From assembly GCA_012523405.1 (NCBI GenBank), contig JAAYIN010000026.1:1-64000 (forward strand): a stretch of 64,000 nt of DNA. Direction: 5' to 3'. How positions within the stretch are numbered: position 1 is the first letter of the stretch; each line of letters starts with the position of its first letter. The DNA comes from Clostridiales bacterium (GTDB lineage Bacteria; Bacillota; Clostridia; Christensenellales; Aristaeellaceae). The translations under genes were made by a program, and so were the position numbers. Below the pieces are notes generated by a model. That model saw only the letters and a list, made by a program, of their open reading frames with translations, ran no database searches and had not been told where the DNA came from. This document shows positions 8,069-16,663 of this stretch, piece by piece.

Positions 8069-9048
8069 GCGTACGCACCTCCCGCGTAGATGCGCTCCAC
8101 CACATTCCCGATATCTTCTTCCTCCACCGAGATATCCTGGGGATGGAAATCTTGCATGATGGCGGCGAGCATGTCGCTGGTACATTCCTTGGGCACGAGA
8201 AGCACAACCTTGTGCTCGTTTTCCTCCAATACCTCCGCGCCCTTGGGGGCAATGAAAGCGCTGTGCTTTTCTAGCATCACGGTGATCTTTTTGTGGGATT
8301 GATAGGCATCAAAGAGCCTGTCCGTATCACCGTCATACAGCTTATGTCCATCATTGACCACAATGCTGCGCGAGCATAGGCTGCGCACATCCTCCATGTA
8401 ATGGGATGTCAGCAATATCGTCGTGCCCTTATCGCGGTTGACTTCCTTGAGGAAGGAGCGCATTTGACGCTGCGCAACCGCGTCAAGACCGATGGTGGGT
8501 TCGTCCAGAAACAGCACGCGCGGATTGTGCAGCAGCGCAACGATGAGTTCCATCTTCATGCGCTCACCTAGCGACAGTGTTCTCACCTGTACATTGAGGA
8601 ATTGGGACACGCCGAACAAGTCAACGAAATAATCCACGTTGTGCTTGTACTCGCTGTCGGGAATTTCGTATAGCTCCTTGAACAGCCCGAAGGTGTCCTG
8701 CGGGGTCAGCTCAAAGAAGAGCTGGGATTTCTGCCCCATCACAACCGCATATTGCTTTTTGAACTCGTTTTCCAGCGTGTTGGGATAGTAGCCCATCACG
8801 GATATGTCGCCGTTTGTGGGCGCGATGATGCCTGTGAGCAGGTTTACCAGCGTTGTTTTTCCCGCACCATTCGGTCCGATCAAGCCCACGAACTCGCCCT
8901 CTTCAATCTCCATGTCAAAGCTTCCAACTGCCGTTTTCACCGTGAACTGGCGATCAAACAGGCTCTTGATGCTCCCCTTAAGCCCCGCCTCTTTTTCAAA
9001 GCGCTTATATTCTTTGGTTAGGTTTTTGGTATATATGATATGTTCCAA
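8065..9048 (-). CDS. ABC exporter ATP-binding protein (COG4586-like)
   Basis: A 327-residue cytoplasmic ATPase. Walker A is GPNGAGKTTLV (about 57-67), followed by the Q-loop, signature TLSLGERMKMEL and Walker B VLFLDEPTIGLD, then a switch histidine in LLTSHYMEDV. The C-terminal extension of about 85 residues is typical of drug- or polymer-export ATPases. First gene of the minus-strand operon with the two permeases; consecutive genes overlap by 4 bp, which suggests translational coupling. Expression may be affected by a hairpin in the leader (9079-9130). Confidence 0.9.
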   Translation of the reverse strand: MEHIIYTKNLTKEYKRFEKEAGLKGSIKSLFDRQFTVKTAVGSFDMEIEEGEFVGLIGPNGAGKTTLVNLLTGIIAPTNGDISVMGYYPNTLENEFKKQYAVVMGQKSQLFFELTPQDTFGLFKELYEIPDSEYKHNVDYFVDLFGVSQFLNVQVRTLSLGERMKMELIVALLHNPRVLFLDEPTIGLDAVAQRQMRSFLKEVNRDKGTTILLTSHYMEDVRSLCSRSIVVNDGHKLYDGDTDRLFDAYQSHKKITVMLEKHSAFIAPKGAEVLEENEHKVVLLVPKECTSDMLAAIMQDFHPQDISVEEEDIGNVVERIYAGGAYA

Positions 9049-9070
9049 TGTAGGAGTCCCCTCTCAAATA

Positions 9071-9130
9071 TAAAAATAGCCCGCAAAAGACATACCACAC
9101 TTCAAAAAAGTGCAGAATGCTCCCGCGGGC
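9071..9130 (-). promoter_or_regulatory. Leader hairpin before the ABC exporter (possible attenuator)
   Basis: On the minus strand, GCCCGC (9125-9130) pairs with GCGGGC (9079-9084), enclosing a smaller CACTT/AAGTG hairpin. The outer stem is followed by UAUUUUUAUA (9070s), like a weak terminator, about 25 bases before the ATPase start. A second short stem ending in TTTTTT lies upstream near 9150-9175. In the rest of the 360-bp gap (9049-9408) I see no ORF worth calling. Confidence 0.4.
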
Positions 9131-9362
9131 AGAGTTTTTGGCAGCAAAAAACGCAACAAGCGATTGCTTGCTACGCTTCAACCGACAAAAGGTGTGAAGC
9201 CATTCTATTAAGCATGTCTTTCAAAAGGAATGTAAAGCAAAGGGACAAGCCCCTCATGCCGCTCCTTTTGGCAACTTATATGAAGTTTAGACTTACTTAA
9301 CGGAATCCGACACACACACACCTCAGCTTTATATTATATTTCATAGGTAGCATAGCAAATCG

Positions 9363-9394
9363 AAAAACGGTTGTCAACTTTTCGTTGACAACCG
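9363..9394 (-). terminator. Terminator of the Ntn-hydrolase gene
   Basis: Perfect 11-bp stem CGGTTGTCAAC (9368-9378) with GTTGACAACCG (9384-9394), followed on the minus strand by TTTTTC. It lies 14 bp past the gene stop. Confidence 0.85.
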
Positions 9395-9408
9395 CCATTG
9401 GTTTATCC

Positions 9409-10107
9409 CTACATTTGGTATTCTTTGATGTCATCAAATTGATGGTCATAGCAGTAATATACCTTGTTTTCATTATGCGAGTAGACAAAGGAGAATTCCG
9501 TGTTCCACACTTCGTCTACTTGATGCACAGCATCCAGCAATTTGAATGCATCCTTTACGGAGAAGGAGCTAGGTGCAGCCTCGAGCGTGTCATCCACGAT
9601 CATCTGCCGATCCACGCCAAAGCCTTCCCATTTACCTGTTGCCTTAAAGTCCCAGACGGGGCAATTGCTCATACCGATTTTCCGTTCATCTGCGGAATAC
9701 CATATGTTCCCGCGACCCGGCTCAATGATGCAGCTCTGACCGTCCGCACATGCCGCAAACGAATGCAGACTCATCTTTGGCGGGCTGACAATGGTATGAC
9801 GCTTGAGGTACTCTGCGATTTTGTTCTTTGGCAGCCTCTTCACCAAGAGCTTATTCAACCATTGCGCTGTATGTACAACCCGAAAGCCCAATCGAAACTT
9901 TCCTTTTTCGCAGTCATTCACCACCTGCTGGTTGCCCATTACCCCATCGCTTCTCACGCCAAAAAGCGGCCGATCTTTTCCAAGGCTGTGAATCGTCACC
10001 AAAAACAGATCATCTCTGTGGGGTGCTAGCTTCAGGTTTTTCCCATGATTATCATAGTTCATCGCAATTAGGGTGTCATCCCCGCGAAACATAAAACTCG
10101 TACACAT
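9409..10107 (-). CDS. Linear-amide C-N hydrolase, choloylglycine hydrolase/acyltransferase type (Ntn family)
   Basis: A 232-residue protein starting Met-Cys-Thr-Ser (MCTSFMFRGDD). In this N-terminal-nucleophile family the Met is removed and Cys2 becomes the catalytic nucleophile. The following AMNYD block matches the conserved NxD segment near the active site. The length is short compared with bile salt hydrolases (about 320), closer to acyl-CoA:6-APA acyltransferase-like and uncharacterised members. No signal peptide, so it probably acts inside the cell on small amides. Stand-alone gene with a good terminator; the substrate is unknown. Confidence 0.7.
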   Translation of the reverse strand: MCTSFMFRGDDTLIAMNYDNHGKNLKLAPHRDDLFLVTIHSLGKDRPLFGVRSDGVMGNQQVVNDCEKGKFRLGFRVVHTAQWLNKLLVKRLPKNKIAEYLKRHTIVSPPKMSLHSFAACADGQSCIIEPGRGNIWYSADERKIGMSNCPVWDFKATGKWEGFGVDRQMIVDDTLEAAPSSFSVKDAFKLLDAVHQVDEVWNTEFSFVYSHNENKVYYCYDHQFDDIKEYQM

Positions 10108-10212
10108 ATTGTTACCTCCGAATCATTACTTGTAAGCATTTTGACCATTCATCGGCACGCGCACCATATTACAGGTTTGATAATGACATGTCAATCTATA
10201 CATCCAATATAA

Positions 10213-10254
10213 CAAAAACGAAGCAAACATCTTATCGATTGTAGTTGCTTCGTT
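10213..10254 (-). terminator. Terminator of the kinase/membrane-protein operon
   Basis: Stem AACGAAGCAA (10217-10226) with TTGCTTCGTT (10245-10254), then TTTTTGTT on the minus strand, 30 bp after the stop at 10284. Confidence 0.8.
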
Positions 10255-10283
10255 TCAATTGATTAAACAATTTTACCCTGCCA

Positions 10284-10808
10284 TTACGATCCGCTGATCT
10301 GCACCGACCTGATCCCAAGCTGCACAAACAGCCCTGCAATCCAAATGCCCATCATCACCCATTTACCCAAGGTAACGATGCTGCTGATTTTTGCCATGCG
10401 CGTGCGCTTCGTCTTTGGATAGGCATCTGAAACCGCCATCAACAGCATGTTCTCAGCCGCATCCAGCACGGCTCGCGCGGTTGCCGCGCCGTACATCACA
10501 TAGCGGATCACATCGATCAGCACATTCTTGTTCGTAATATACGCCATCGCTCCAAGCAAGCATATGATGAACGCAAAATCTATCAACCACAGGCGTTTGA
10601 GCTTCTTCTGCCCTTCTTTGCCAATGCCGTCAAAGGTAGTAAAGAGCTTATCAGGGGTATAGGACATGCTCATATCAGGCCACTGGAAATCGGGGTCGAT
10701 CGCCTTGAGCCCTGGGACGCCATGCTTGGATTTATGCATGAAATACAGGCAGATCGAAAGCCCGATACCCGAAACAATCATGATAGCAATCCACTGCATG
10801 TCGCTCAT
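10284..10808 (-). CDS. Small multi-pass membrane protein of unknown function
   Basis: A 174-residue protein with about four hydrophobic segments (about 5-22, 75-92, 98-115 and 145-167). A soluble stretch of about 50 residues rich in Asp, Lys and Pro sits between spans 1 and 2. I do not recognise a family. Its ATG overlaps the stop of the amino-acid-kinase gene by 4 bp, so the two are translationally coupled and likely work together. The pair is closed by a strong terminator. Confidence 0.6.
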   Translation of the reverse strand: MSDMQWIAIMIVSGIGLSICLYFMHKSKHGVPGLKAIDPDFQWPDMSMSYTPDKLFTTFDGIGKEGQKKLKRLWLIDFAFIICLLGAMAYITNKNVLIDVIRYVMYGAATARAVLDAAENMLLMAVSDAYPKTKRTRMAKISSIVTLGKWVMMGIWIAGLFVQLGIRSVQISGS

Positions 10809-11647
10809 CGTTCTTTCCTCCCAATTCCTACGCCAAGACGTGTGCAGGGCACCTTGCCCTCAAGCAGCTCATGAATGTGATACTTGGCATGACCGATGAT
10901 CACGTTGCTGCCCGACTCGACTGCACGAAGCGCATAGGAAAGCTTGGCACCTGCGCCGTTTGCGCCGCTTCTGCTCGCGCCGACGCAGCATTTCATCAGC
11001 TTAGTTACCTGCTCACGAACTTCCTCAATCGTGTCACCCGTCACAAGCTCAACAAGCGTGCTCGGGTCGTTCAGATCCAAATAAATACCCTTTGTGCTGG
11101 TGAGCAAAATCAGGGTCTTTGCATCCACAAGGTCTGCAACCACCTCGGCTGTTTCGTCGTTATCCACGCACTCCACAACAAGCTCAACGCCCTCCGCCTT
11201 GCGGCTGGCAAGCTCCATCTTTCGGAGTTCCTCGTCGCTTACGGTATCGTTGTAGTTGATGATCGGAATCACGTTTTGTTCCGCTGCACGCTGGAGCAAG
11301 CGCTTGATATGCTCGCGGCGCTGTGGGTCGTTAAAATGCGTATGCTCAACAAGTACCTGCCTGATGCCATACTCTGGCTTGATGAACTGACGATAGGTAT
11401 TCATCAGGATCGTCTGACCCTGCGATGCATAGTCCACCTTGTCATCCTCAGATACCCCTGCAAGTTCATACCCCATGCGCTTCATATAGTCCAGCCGACC
11501 GATTTCCGTCGCGCCGCTGGTGACCAATATCATGCCCGGGCGAAGATCCTCGCCCAGACGCTGAAAAATATTATAGTCAATGGAGTTATCTTCCTTTTGA
11601 ATGAGTGCCATACTTCCGATTTTCACCACAAGATCAAGCGTTTTCAT
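10805..11647 (-). CDS. Amino-acid kinase family protein, glutamate 5-kinase-like without PUA domain
   Basis: A 280-residue cytoplasmic kinase-fold protein. Visible blocks are the N-terminal VVKIGSMAL, the LVTSGATEIGR glycine/serine loop, the NYNDTVSDEE block matching the NxNDxV signature of ProB, VDNDETAEVVADLV, and a C-terminal GANGAGAKLSYALRAVESG matching the GTGGMxTK region. It lacks the C-terminal PUA domain of canonical ProB, and no proA lies nearby. It may be a glutamate 5-kinase or another amino-acid/nucleotide kinase of the superfamily. Coupling to a small membrane protein rather than to proline genes makes the role uncertain. Confidence 0.65.
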   Translation of the reverse strand: MKTLDLVVKIGSMALIQKEDNSIDYNIFQRLGEDLRPGMILVTSGATEIGRLDYMKRMGYELAGVSEDDKVDYASQGQTILMNTYRQFIKPEYGIRQVLVEHTHFNDPQRREHIKRLLQRAAEQNVIPIINYNDTVSDEELRKMELASRKAEGVELVVECVDNDETAEVVADLVDAKTLILLTSTKGIYLDLNDPSTLVELVTGDTIEEVREQVTKLMKCCVGASRSGANGAGAKLSYALRAVESGSNVIIGHAKYHIHELLEGKVPCTRLGVGIGRKER

Positions 11648-11674
11648 CCTTTATACCCTCATCTATTCTTACTA

Positions 11675-13081
11675 TCATTGTTCATCCGTCAGCACGCGCA
11701 TCCATTGCTTTTTCTTGAAATGCGGAATGCCGATCGCTGCTTTGAAAACCTCTTCCACCAGCGTACATGCATAGACCCATTCGATCGGCCAGTGCAGCAC
11801 AAGCGCGGTAATGCCTGTGAGGGGAACGCCGATTGCCCACAGCGTACCCACATCCAGCAATAGGCTGTACATCGTATCCCCGCCGCTTCTGAGCACGCCC
11901 ACGACATTGATCGTGTTAAACGCTCTAAACCAGATTGCGAAGCCGCCGATCAGTAAAATCAGCTGCGCCTTGTCCCTCACTTCATCCGATAAGCCACTAA
12001 AGATATTCACCAACGGCATGCGCAGCGCAATCACGACTGCACCAAGCGCAATGCCCGCAACAACCGATCCTGCCAGCATCCGCTTAGCGTATAGGTATGC
12101 TTTGTCTCTATCGCCTGTGCCAAGCGTCTTGCCAATCACAATCGCGGAGGCGTTCATCATCGCAAAGATCGCAACCCAAATCAGGTCGTTGATGGTGTTG
12201 CAAATGCCCATCGTTGCGACAACCGCATCTCCCATGCGCCCGTAAAAAACACTGTACATGGTAACGCCAAGACCCCATAGTCCTTCATTAAAGATGACAG
12301 GAATGACAGTCTTGATGAAGGACTTCACAAACGCGCCGTCGCGGCAAATCCACTCGGAGGGCTTAGCACCTGCCGGCAAACGCTTGCCGTACGCAAAGCT
12401 GATATTGATCGTCATGGACACGCCCGCCGCAATCATCGTTGCGAGCGCTGCGCCCTCAACGCCCATCGCAGGCATGCCAAAGTGACCATGAATCAAGCAA
12501 TAGTTAAGGAATGTATTGGTTAGAATACCCGCAATACCTGCGATCATGGGGATGTAGGTCTTTTCCGCGGCCTTGATGGCTGAGGAAAACACGACGTCAA
12601 TCGCCATGAATAAATACCCAGGCGCAACGATCACCAAATACTTGACCGCCAGCTCAAAGCTCTCGCCCTGAGGCAGGAAGAAGCCGACGACGGTTCTTGG
12701 GAACACAAGCGCGAGCGTCATAAATACAGCAGCGACTAACAGCACGAACCCCAGCGCAATGCCCATGGAGTGGCGCATCCGCTTGATATCCTTCGCGCCC
12801 CAGTATTGGCTTAGGAAAATCGTTCCTCCGCCCGCCACCCCAAAGGTGAACAGGTTGAACACAAAGGTGAGGCGATTGGCCTGCGTAACGCCTGAATACG
12901 CTGCGTCACCAAGCCCCGACACCATCAGTCCGTCAATAATATGAAGGGATGCTGCCATGAGCTGCTGACATACCATGGGAATTGCGAGTGCTAAAATCGT
13001 CCGTGAGAATGCGCGATCCCAGCACAAACAGCTCCTGAGGAACGCGGAAAACCGTGAGAAAACTGAAACCTTTTGTTGCAT
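11675..13081 (-). CDS. MATE-family multidrug/cation antiporter
   Basis: A 468-residue integral membrane protein with about 12 spans and the two-fold repeat of MATE exporters. The N-terminal AIPMVCQQLMAAS and the block VSGLGDAAYSGVTQANRL are typical of the family. It uses a Na+ or H+ gradient to export cationic compounds. An in-frame ATG at 13288 exists, but the added 69 residues are read from a non-coding repeat; the ATG at 13081 has an AGAGAGG site. Only 27 bp separate its end from the kinase gene, so read-through is possible. Confidence 0.85.
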   Translation of the reverse strand: MQQKVSVFSRFSAFLRSCLCWDRAFSRTILALAIPMVCQQLMAASLHIIDGLMVSGLGDAAYSGVTQANRLTFVFNLFTFGVAGGGTIFLSQYWGAKDIKRMRHSMGIALGFVLLVAAVFMTLALVFPRTVVGFFLPQGESFELAVKYLVIVAPGYLFMAIDVVFSSAIKAAEKTYIPMIAGIAGILTNTFLNYCLIHGHFGMPAMGVEGAALATMIAAGVSMTINISFAYGKRLPAGAKPSEWICRDGAFVKSFIKTVIPVIFNEGLWGLGVTMYSVFYGRMGDAVVATMGICNTINDLIWVAIFAMMNASAIVIGKTLGTGDRDKAYLYAKRMLAGSVVAGIALGAVVIALRMPLVNIFSGLSDEVRDKAQLILLIGGFAIWFRAFNTINVVGVLRSGGDTMYSLLLDVGTLWAIGVPLTGITALVLHWPIEWVYACTLVEEVFKAAIGIPHFKKKQWMRVLTDEQ

Positions 13082-13106
13082 ACTTAACCTCTCTTGATTC
13101 GGCATT

Positions 13107-13141
13107 TCAAAAAAGCTCACGCATGCGATCTTTTTCGCCGA
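13107..13141. repeat. 35-bp dispersed core, copy A
   Basis: Matches 26212-26246 at 29 of 35 bases (begins TCAAAAAAGCTC, contains GCGATCTTTT). Both copies lie upstream of minus-strand genes and next to GC-rich hairpins (here GGGCGctcCGCCC near 13180). It is not coding in either place, although ORFs read through it. Confidence 0.5.
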
Positions 13142-13364
13142 TGATTTGTGGCAAGCCCTCAAATGAGTCCGTAGGGCCTTGGGCGCTCCGCCCGATCGAT
13201 TGCGCGTACCTTTCATCAATCTATAAGGTGATAAAAATATATTGCAAATAATCTTAGTTATCATACTGATTAGCTTCGCGAATGTCAAGCGTCAGTTAGG
13301 TTTATCTAACTACTCTCATTTCCAATTCCCGCCCCATTTGCTCGCCGCAAGTCCGCAAGCGCCG

Positions 13365-13393
13365 TTGCAATTTACCGGTGATTTTTGTATAAT
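13365..13393 (+). promoter_or_regulatory. Promoter of the M42 peptidase operon
   Basis: TTGCAA (13365-13370), 17-bp spacer, consensus TATAAT (13388-13393), 42 bp before the first start codon. The rest of the 353-bp divergent gap (13082-13434) holds the 35-bp repeat core, a GC-rich hairpin and the MATE upstream region. Confidence 0.8.
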
Positions 13394-13434
13394 AGAGCTT
13401 GCCAATTCAATTGATATGAGAAAGGCAGAGAAAA

Positions 13435-14514
13435 ATGGATATTTTCAAGTATTTAGAAGGCATGGCCGTTCAGCACGGACCAAGCGGAGCAGAAGGCGAG
13501 GTTTCGCAGTGGCTCAAGCCTCAATTCGAAGCTCTGTGCGACGAAGTAACGATTGACGCGCTCTACAATGTAGTCGCTGTCAAGAAGGCCACCCGCAAAA
13601 CCTCAGATGGTTCACCCGCGCCACGCGTGATGATTGCCGCCCATCAAGACGAAATCGCGCTGATGGTATCGGATATCCTACCCGATGGAACCCTACGCAT
13701 GGGACAAGTTGGCGGCGTTGACCCGCGCATCTTGCCCGCAGCCACCGTGACGGTGCATGCAAAGCCAGACGGCAAAGAGCCCCAAAAGCTCCTTGGCGTT
13801 ATTGGTTCGACCCCTCCCCATCTGCTCAGCGCAGCAGATCGCCAGAGTAACTACACGCGCGAAGCGCTGTTTGTGGATCTTGGCTTGCCCGTGGGCGAAG
13901 TGAAAGCTCTCGTCAGCATCGGCGACTCGATCACCCTTCAGGGTCCTGCTACAAAGCTCCTAAACGACCGCGTAGCTTCAAAGACCATGGATGACAGAGC
14001 TTGCATCGGCTGCCTCCTTGACGCCGCCGAAAGGCTCCAAAAGATGAGCCATATCTGCGACATCTATTTTGTCGCAACTTCGCAGGAAGAAGTCGGCAGC
14101 AAGGGCGCAATGACCGCTGCCTATGCGATCAACCCCGACCTTGCGGTTGCGCTGGATGTTGGTCATGCCATCATCCCCCAGAGCCGCCCAGACACCTGCT
14201 TGCCCCTTGACGCACCCGCGCTTACCTATGGCCCATTCATTCAGCACAAGCTGCTTGATAACATGAAGAACGTCGCAAAAAATCATGCCATCAAGATCAA
14301 TACGGAGTTTGCCGCAAGCAGCACCTATACCGATGCTGATAATATCATCATCGCACGCACGGGTATCCCAACGGTGCTCATCAGCTTGCCCCTCAAGTAC
14401 ATGCACACCACCGTTGAGACGCTTGACACCAAGGTGCTGTCTGAGTGCGGTCGTTTGCTTGCGCATTTCATTGTCGACCTTGAAGAAGGGTGGGATAAAG
14501 AGCTATGGAACTAA
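13435..14514 (+). CDS. M42-family metallopeptidase, first of three
   Basis: A 359-residue cytoplasmic di-metal aminopeptidase of the TET/CelM/FrvX group, which trims peptides within dodecameric particles. The metal and catalytic blocks are AHQDEIALMV (His and Asp), MDDRAC (bridging Asp), SQEEVGSKGA (catalytic Glu pair), ALDVGHA (Asp) and YMHTTVETLD (last metal His). The usual AHMDE block reads AHQDE here, the most divergent of the three paralogues. It also carries a longer insert near residues 45-55. It overlaps the next gene by 10 bp, so the three form one operon. Confidence 0.85.
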   Translation: MDIFKYLEGMAVQHGPSGAEGEVSQWLKPQFEALCDEVTIDALYNVVAVKKATRKTSDGSPAPRVMIAAHQDEIALMVSDILPDGTLRMGQVGGVDPRILPAATVTVHAKPDGKEPQKLLGVIGSTPPHLLSAADRQSNYTREALFVDLGLPVGEVKALVSIGDSITLQGPATKLLNDRVASKTMDDRACIGCLLDAAERLQKMSHICDIYFVATSQEEVGSKGAMTAAYAINPDLAVALDVGHAIIPQSRPDTCLPLDAPALTYGPFIQHKLLDNMKNVAKNHAIKINTEFAASSTYTDADNIIIARTGIPTVLISLPLKYMHTTVETLDTKVLSECGRLLAHFIVDLEEGWDKELWN

Positions 14515-15548
14515 AACAACTTTGTGAGCTGCAAGGCATTAGCGGACGCGAGGAGCTGGTTCGTGCGGCAATTTATGACCATTGCAAGAATGCACTTGGC
14601 GATGAAAACGTGATGATCGACTCCATGGGCAACGTGATTGCACACAAGGCAGGGCGCGACAAATCCGCGCCGCATGTGATGCTCTCAGCCCATATGGACG
14701 AGGTTGGTCTGATGGTCATCTCTGCAACCGACGACGGACATTTGCGCGTTCGTGCTGTGGGCGGCATCGACTCTCGCGTGCTTGTTTCCAAGCGCGTGAA
14801 GGTTGGCTATGCCATCCCCGCAAAGGACGACAAGCCCGAAGTAAAGCCCCTAAACGGCGTGATCGGCGCGATGGCGATTCACCTGCAAACCGCAGAGGAT
14901 CGCAAGACCGTTTTGCCCATCAGCCAGCTATTTGTGGATATCGGTGCAAAGGACAAGGACGAAGCCCTCAGCAAAGCCCCCGCAGGCACGCCCATCACCT
15001 TTGACACCGCCCTAACGCCCTTTGGACAGGACAAGATCCTTGCCCGCGCACTGGATGACCGCGTAGGCTGCTACAATATGCTTCGCCTGCTGGACGCTGA
15101 TGTCAAGGGCGATACGGATTTCGTATTCACCTGCCAAGAGGAAGTCGGCTGCCGCGGCGCGATTGGCGCAACCTACCGCCTCATGCCCGACATCGGCATT
15201 GCCCTTGAAGGCACAACCGCCAACGACACAGGCGATATGCCCGACGCGCAAAAGGTTTGCACCGTCGGTAGTGGCGTTGCCATTAGCTTTATGGACAATG
15301 CATCCATCGCCAACCCCGAGCTATTTGCCAGCATGATGAAGCTTGCCAAGGACGAGGGCATCACCCATCAGGTGAAGATGAGCGTGAGCGGCGGCAACGA
15401 GGGCGGCGTGATTCAGCGCACAGGCTCAGGCGTGAAAACCTGCGTGCTCAGCGTTCCCTGCCGCTACATCCACAGCCCCTCCACCGTTTGCTCTGCAAAT
15501 GACATCGAGGCGCAATACCAGCTAACGAAAGCATTTTTAGAGAAATAA
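14505..15548 (+). CDS. M42-family metallopeptidase, second of three
   Basis: A 347-residue paralogue of its neighbours. Metal and catalytic blocks: SAHMDEVGLMV, LDDRVGCYN, CQEEVGCRGA, IALEGTTANDT and YIHSPSTV. In the fourth block Glu replaces the Asp seen in the other two, a variant known in FrvX/YpdE-type members. Start is an ATG inside the end of the previous gene, with AAGAGCT-poor spacing, so it probably depends on translational coupling. The family removes N-terminal residues from short peptides; specificity cannot be read from the sequence. Confidence 0.85.
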   Translation: MELKQLCELQGISGREELVRAAIYDHCKNALGDENVMIDSMGNVIAHKAGRDKSAPHVMLSAHMDEVGLMVISATDDGHLRVRAVGGIDSRVLVSKRVKVGYAIPAKDDKPEVKPLNGVIGAMAIHLQTAEDRKTVLPISQLFVDIGAKDKDEALSKAPAGTPITFDTALTPFGQDKILARALDDRVGCYNMLRLLDADVKGDTDFVFTCQEEVGCRGAIGATYRLMPDIGIALEGTTANDTGDMPDAQKVCTVGSGVAISFMDNASIANPELFASMMKLAKDEGITHQVKMSVSGGNEGGVIQRTGSGVKTCVLSVPCRYIHSPSTVCSANDIEAQYQLTKAFLEK

Positions 15549-15566
15549 GAAATGAGGTGGACACTC

Positions 15567-16556
15567 ATGTTTGATCTAATCAAGCAAATGGCAGATCTTT
15601 ATGGCGCAACCGGACGCGAAGCAGGCGTAGCGGACGCTATTGAGGCTCTTATGAAGGATAAAGCCGATACTATCACCCGCGATGCACTGGGCAACCTAAT
15701 CTGCGAGAAGAAGGGCACTGACCCAAATGGCAAGCGCATCATGCTCTCCGCACATATGGATCACATCGGATTCGTCGTTGTGGCAGTGGAGAAGGAAGGC
15801 TTCCTGCGCGTTATGCCCGTTGGCGGCATTAACCTAGCCGTCAGCCGCACCCGCCATATTTACTTTAGCAACGGCGTGCAGGGTGTTATCTCCCAAGAGC
15901 CCGTCCCCGCCGGCGAAACCCCCGCTATGAAGCATATGTTTGTTGATATCGGCGCAGAGAGCAAAGAAGAAGCGCTATCAATGATTGAGCTCGGTGATGT
16001 TGCAGTCTATTCCAACGATTGCTTCCGCCTTGGCAAGAACCGCGTATCCGCTCCTGCCATGGACGACCGCGTGGCCTGCGCGCTGCTCATCAGCGTCATG
16101 CAGGCTCTGCCCCAGACTAAGAATACCGTCATCGCTGTTTTCTCCACGCAGGAGGAAGTCGGCTGCCGCGGCGCAAAAACCGCCGCTTACAGCGTTCAGC
16201 CTGATATCGGCATTGCGCTTGACGTAACCGGCAACGGCGACACCCCCGAAACCAAGCAGCCCGCCGTCAAGCTTGGAGACGGCGCTGCGGTCAAGATTAT
16301 GGACCGCGGCAGCATCTCAAACCCCGAGCTCGTCACCGAGCTTTTGGCAGCTGGCAAGCGTGCAGGCGTGAAGACCCAGCGCGAAGTCCTCCCCTACGGC
16401 GGCACTGACGCAAGCACCATCCAGCTTTCCCGCGGCGGCGTAGTCGCTGGCACCATCTCCATCCCCTGCCGCTATGTGCACAGCGCATGCGAAGTCATCG
16501 ATCTACGCGATGTGGAAGCTGCAAAGGGATTGCTGCTTAATTACCTGCAAGCATAA
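15567..16556 (+). CDS. M42-family metallopeptidase, third of three
   Basis: A 329-residue paralogue. Metal and catalytic blocks: SAHMDHIGFVV, MDDRVACA, TQEEVGCRGA, IALDVTGNGDT and YVHSACEV. The ATG at 15567 has GAGGTGG seven bases upstream; an earlier ATG at 15552 does not. The gene starts 19 bp after the second paralogue and ends with a strong terminator, closing the operon. Three peptidases with different substrate pockets may form mixed or separate TET particles for complete peptide breakdown; that is inference. Confidence 0.85.
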   Translation: MFDLIKQMADLYGATGREAGVADAIEALMKDKADTITRDALGNLICEKKGTDPNGKRIMLSAHMDHIGFVVVAVEKEGFLRVMPVGGINLAVSRTRHIYFSNGVQGVISQEPVPAGETPAMKHMFVDIGAESKEEALSMIELGDVAVYSNDCFRLGKNRVSAPAMDDRVACALLISVMQALPQTKNTVIAVFSTQEEVGCRGAKTAAYSVQPDIGIALDVTGNGDTPETKQPAVKLGDGAAVKIMDRGSISNPELVTELLAAGKRAGVKTQREVLPYGGTDASTIQLSRGGVVAGTISIPCRYVHSACEVIDLRDVEAAKGLLLNYLQA

Positions 16557-16582
16557 GAATCAACACTGTTATCCTAGTAAAA

Positions 16583-16618
16583 CCCCCGCTTTTCTGTTTT
16601 AGAAAAGCGGGGGTTTTT
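16583..16618 (+). terminator. Terminator of the M42 operon (two-way)
   Basis: 13-bp stem CCCCCGCTTTTCT (16583-16595) with AGAAAAGCGGGGG (16601-16613) followed by TTTTT; A-rich bases on the other side allow use by the converging gene ending at 16664. Confidence 0.9.
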
Positions 16619-16663
16619 GTTAGCGCGGAACCTCCGCCATCGGTCAATGCCTCCCATAGGATA

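Noticed and set aside
10871-11863. 330-residue plus-strand frame spanning the kinase and MATE genes
   Set aside because: It runs antisense across two real genes and their gap, has no RBS and no recognisable domain.
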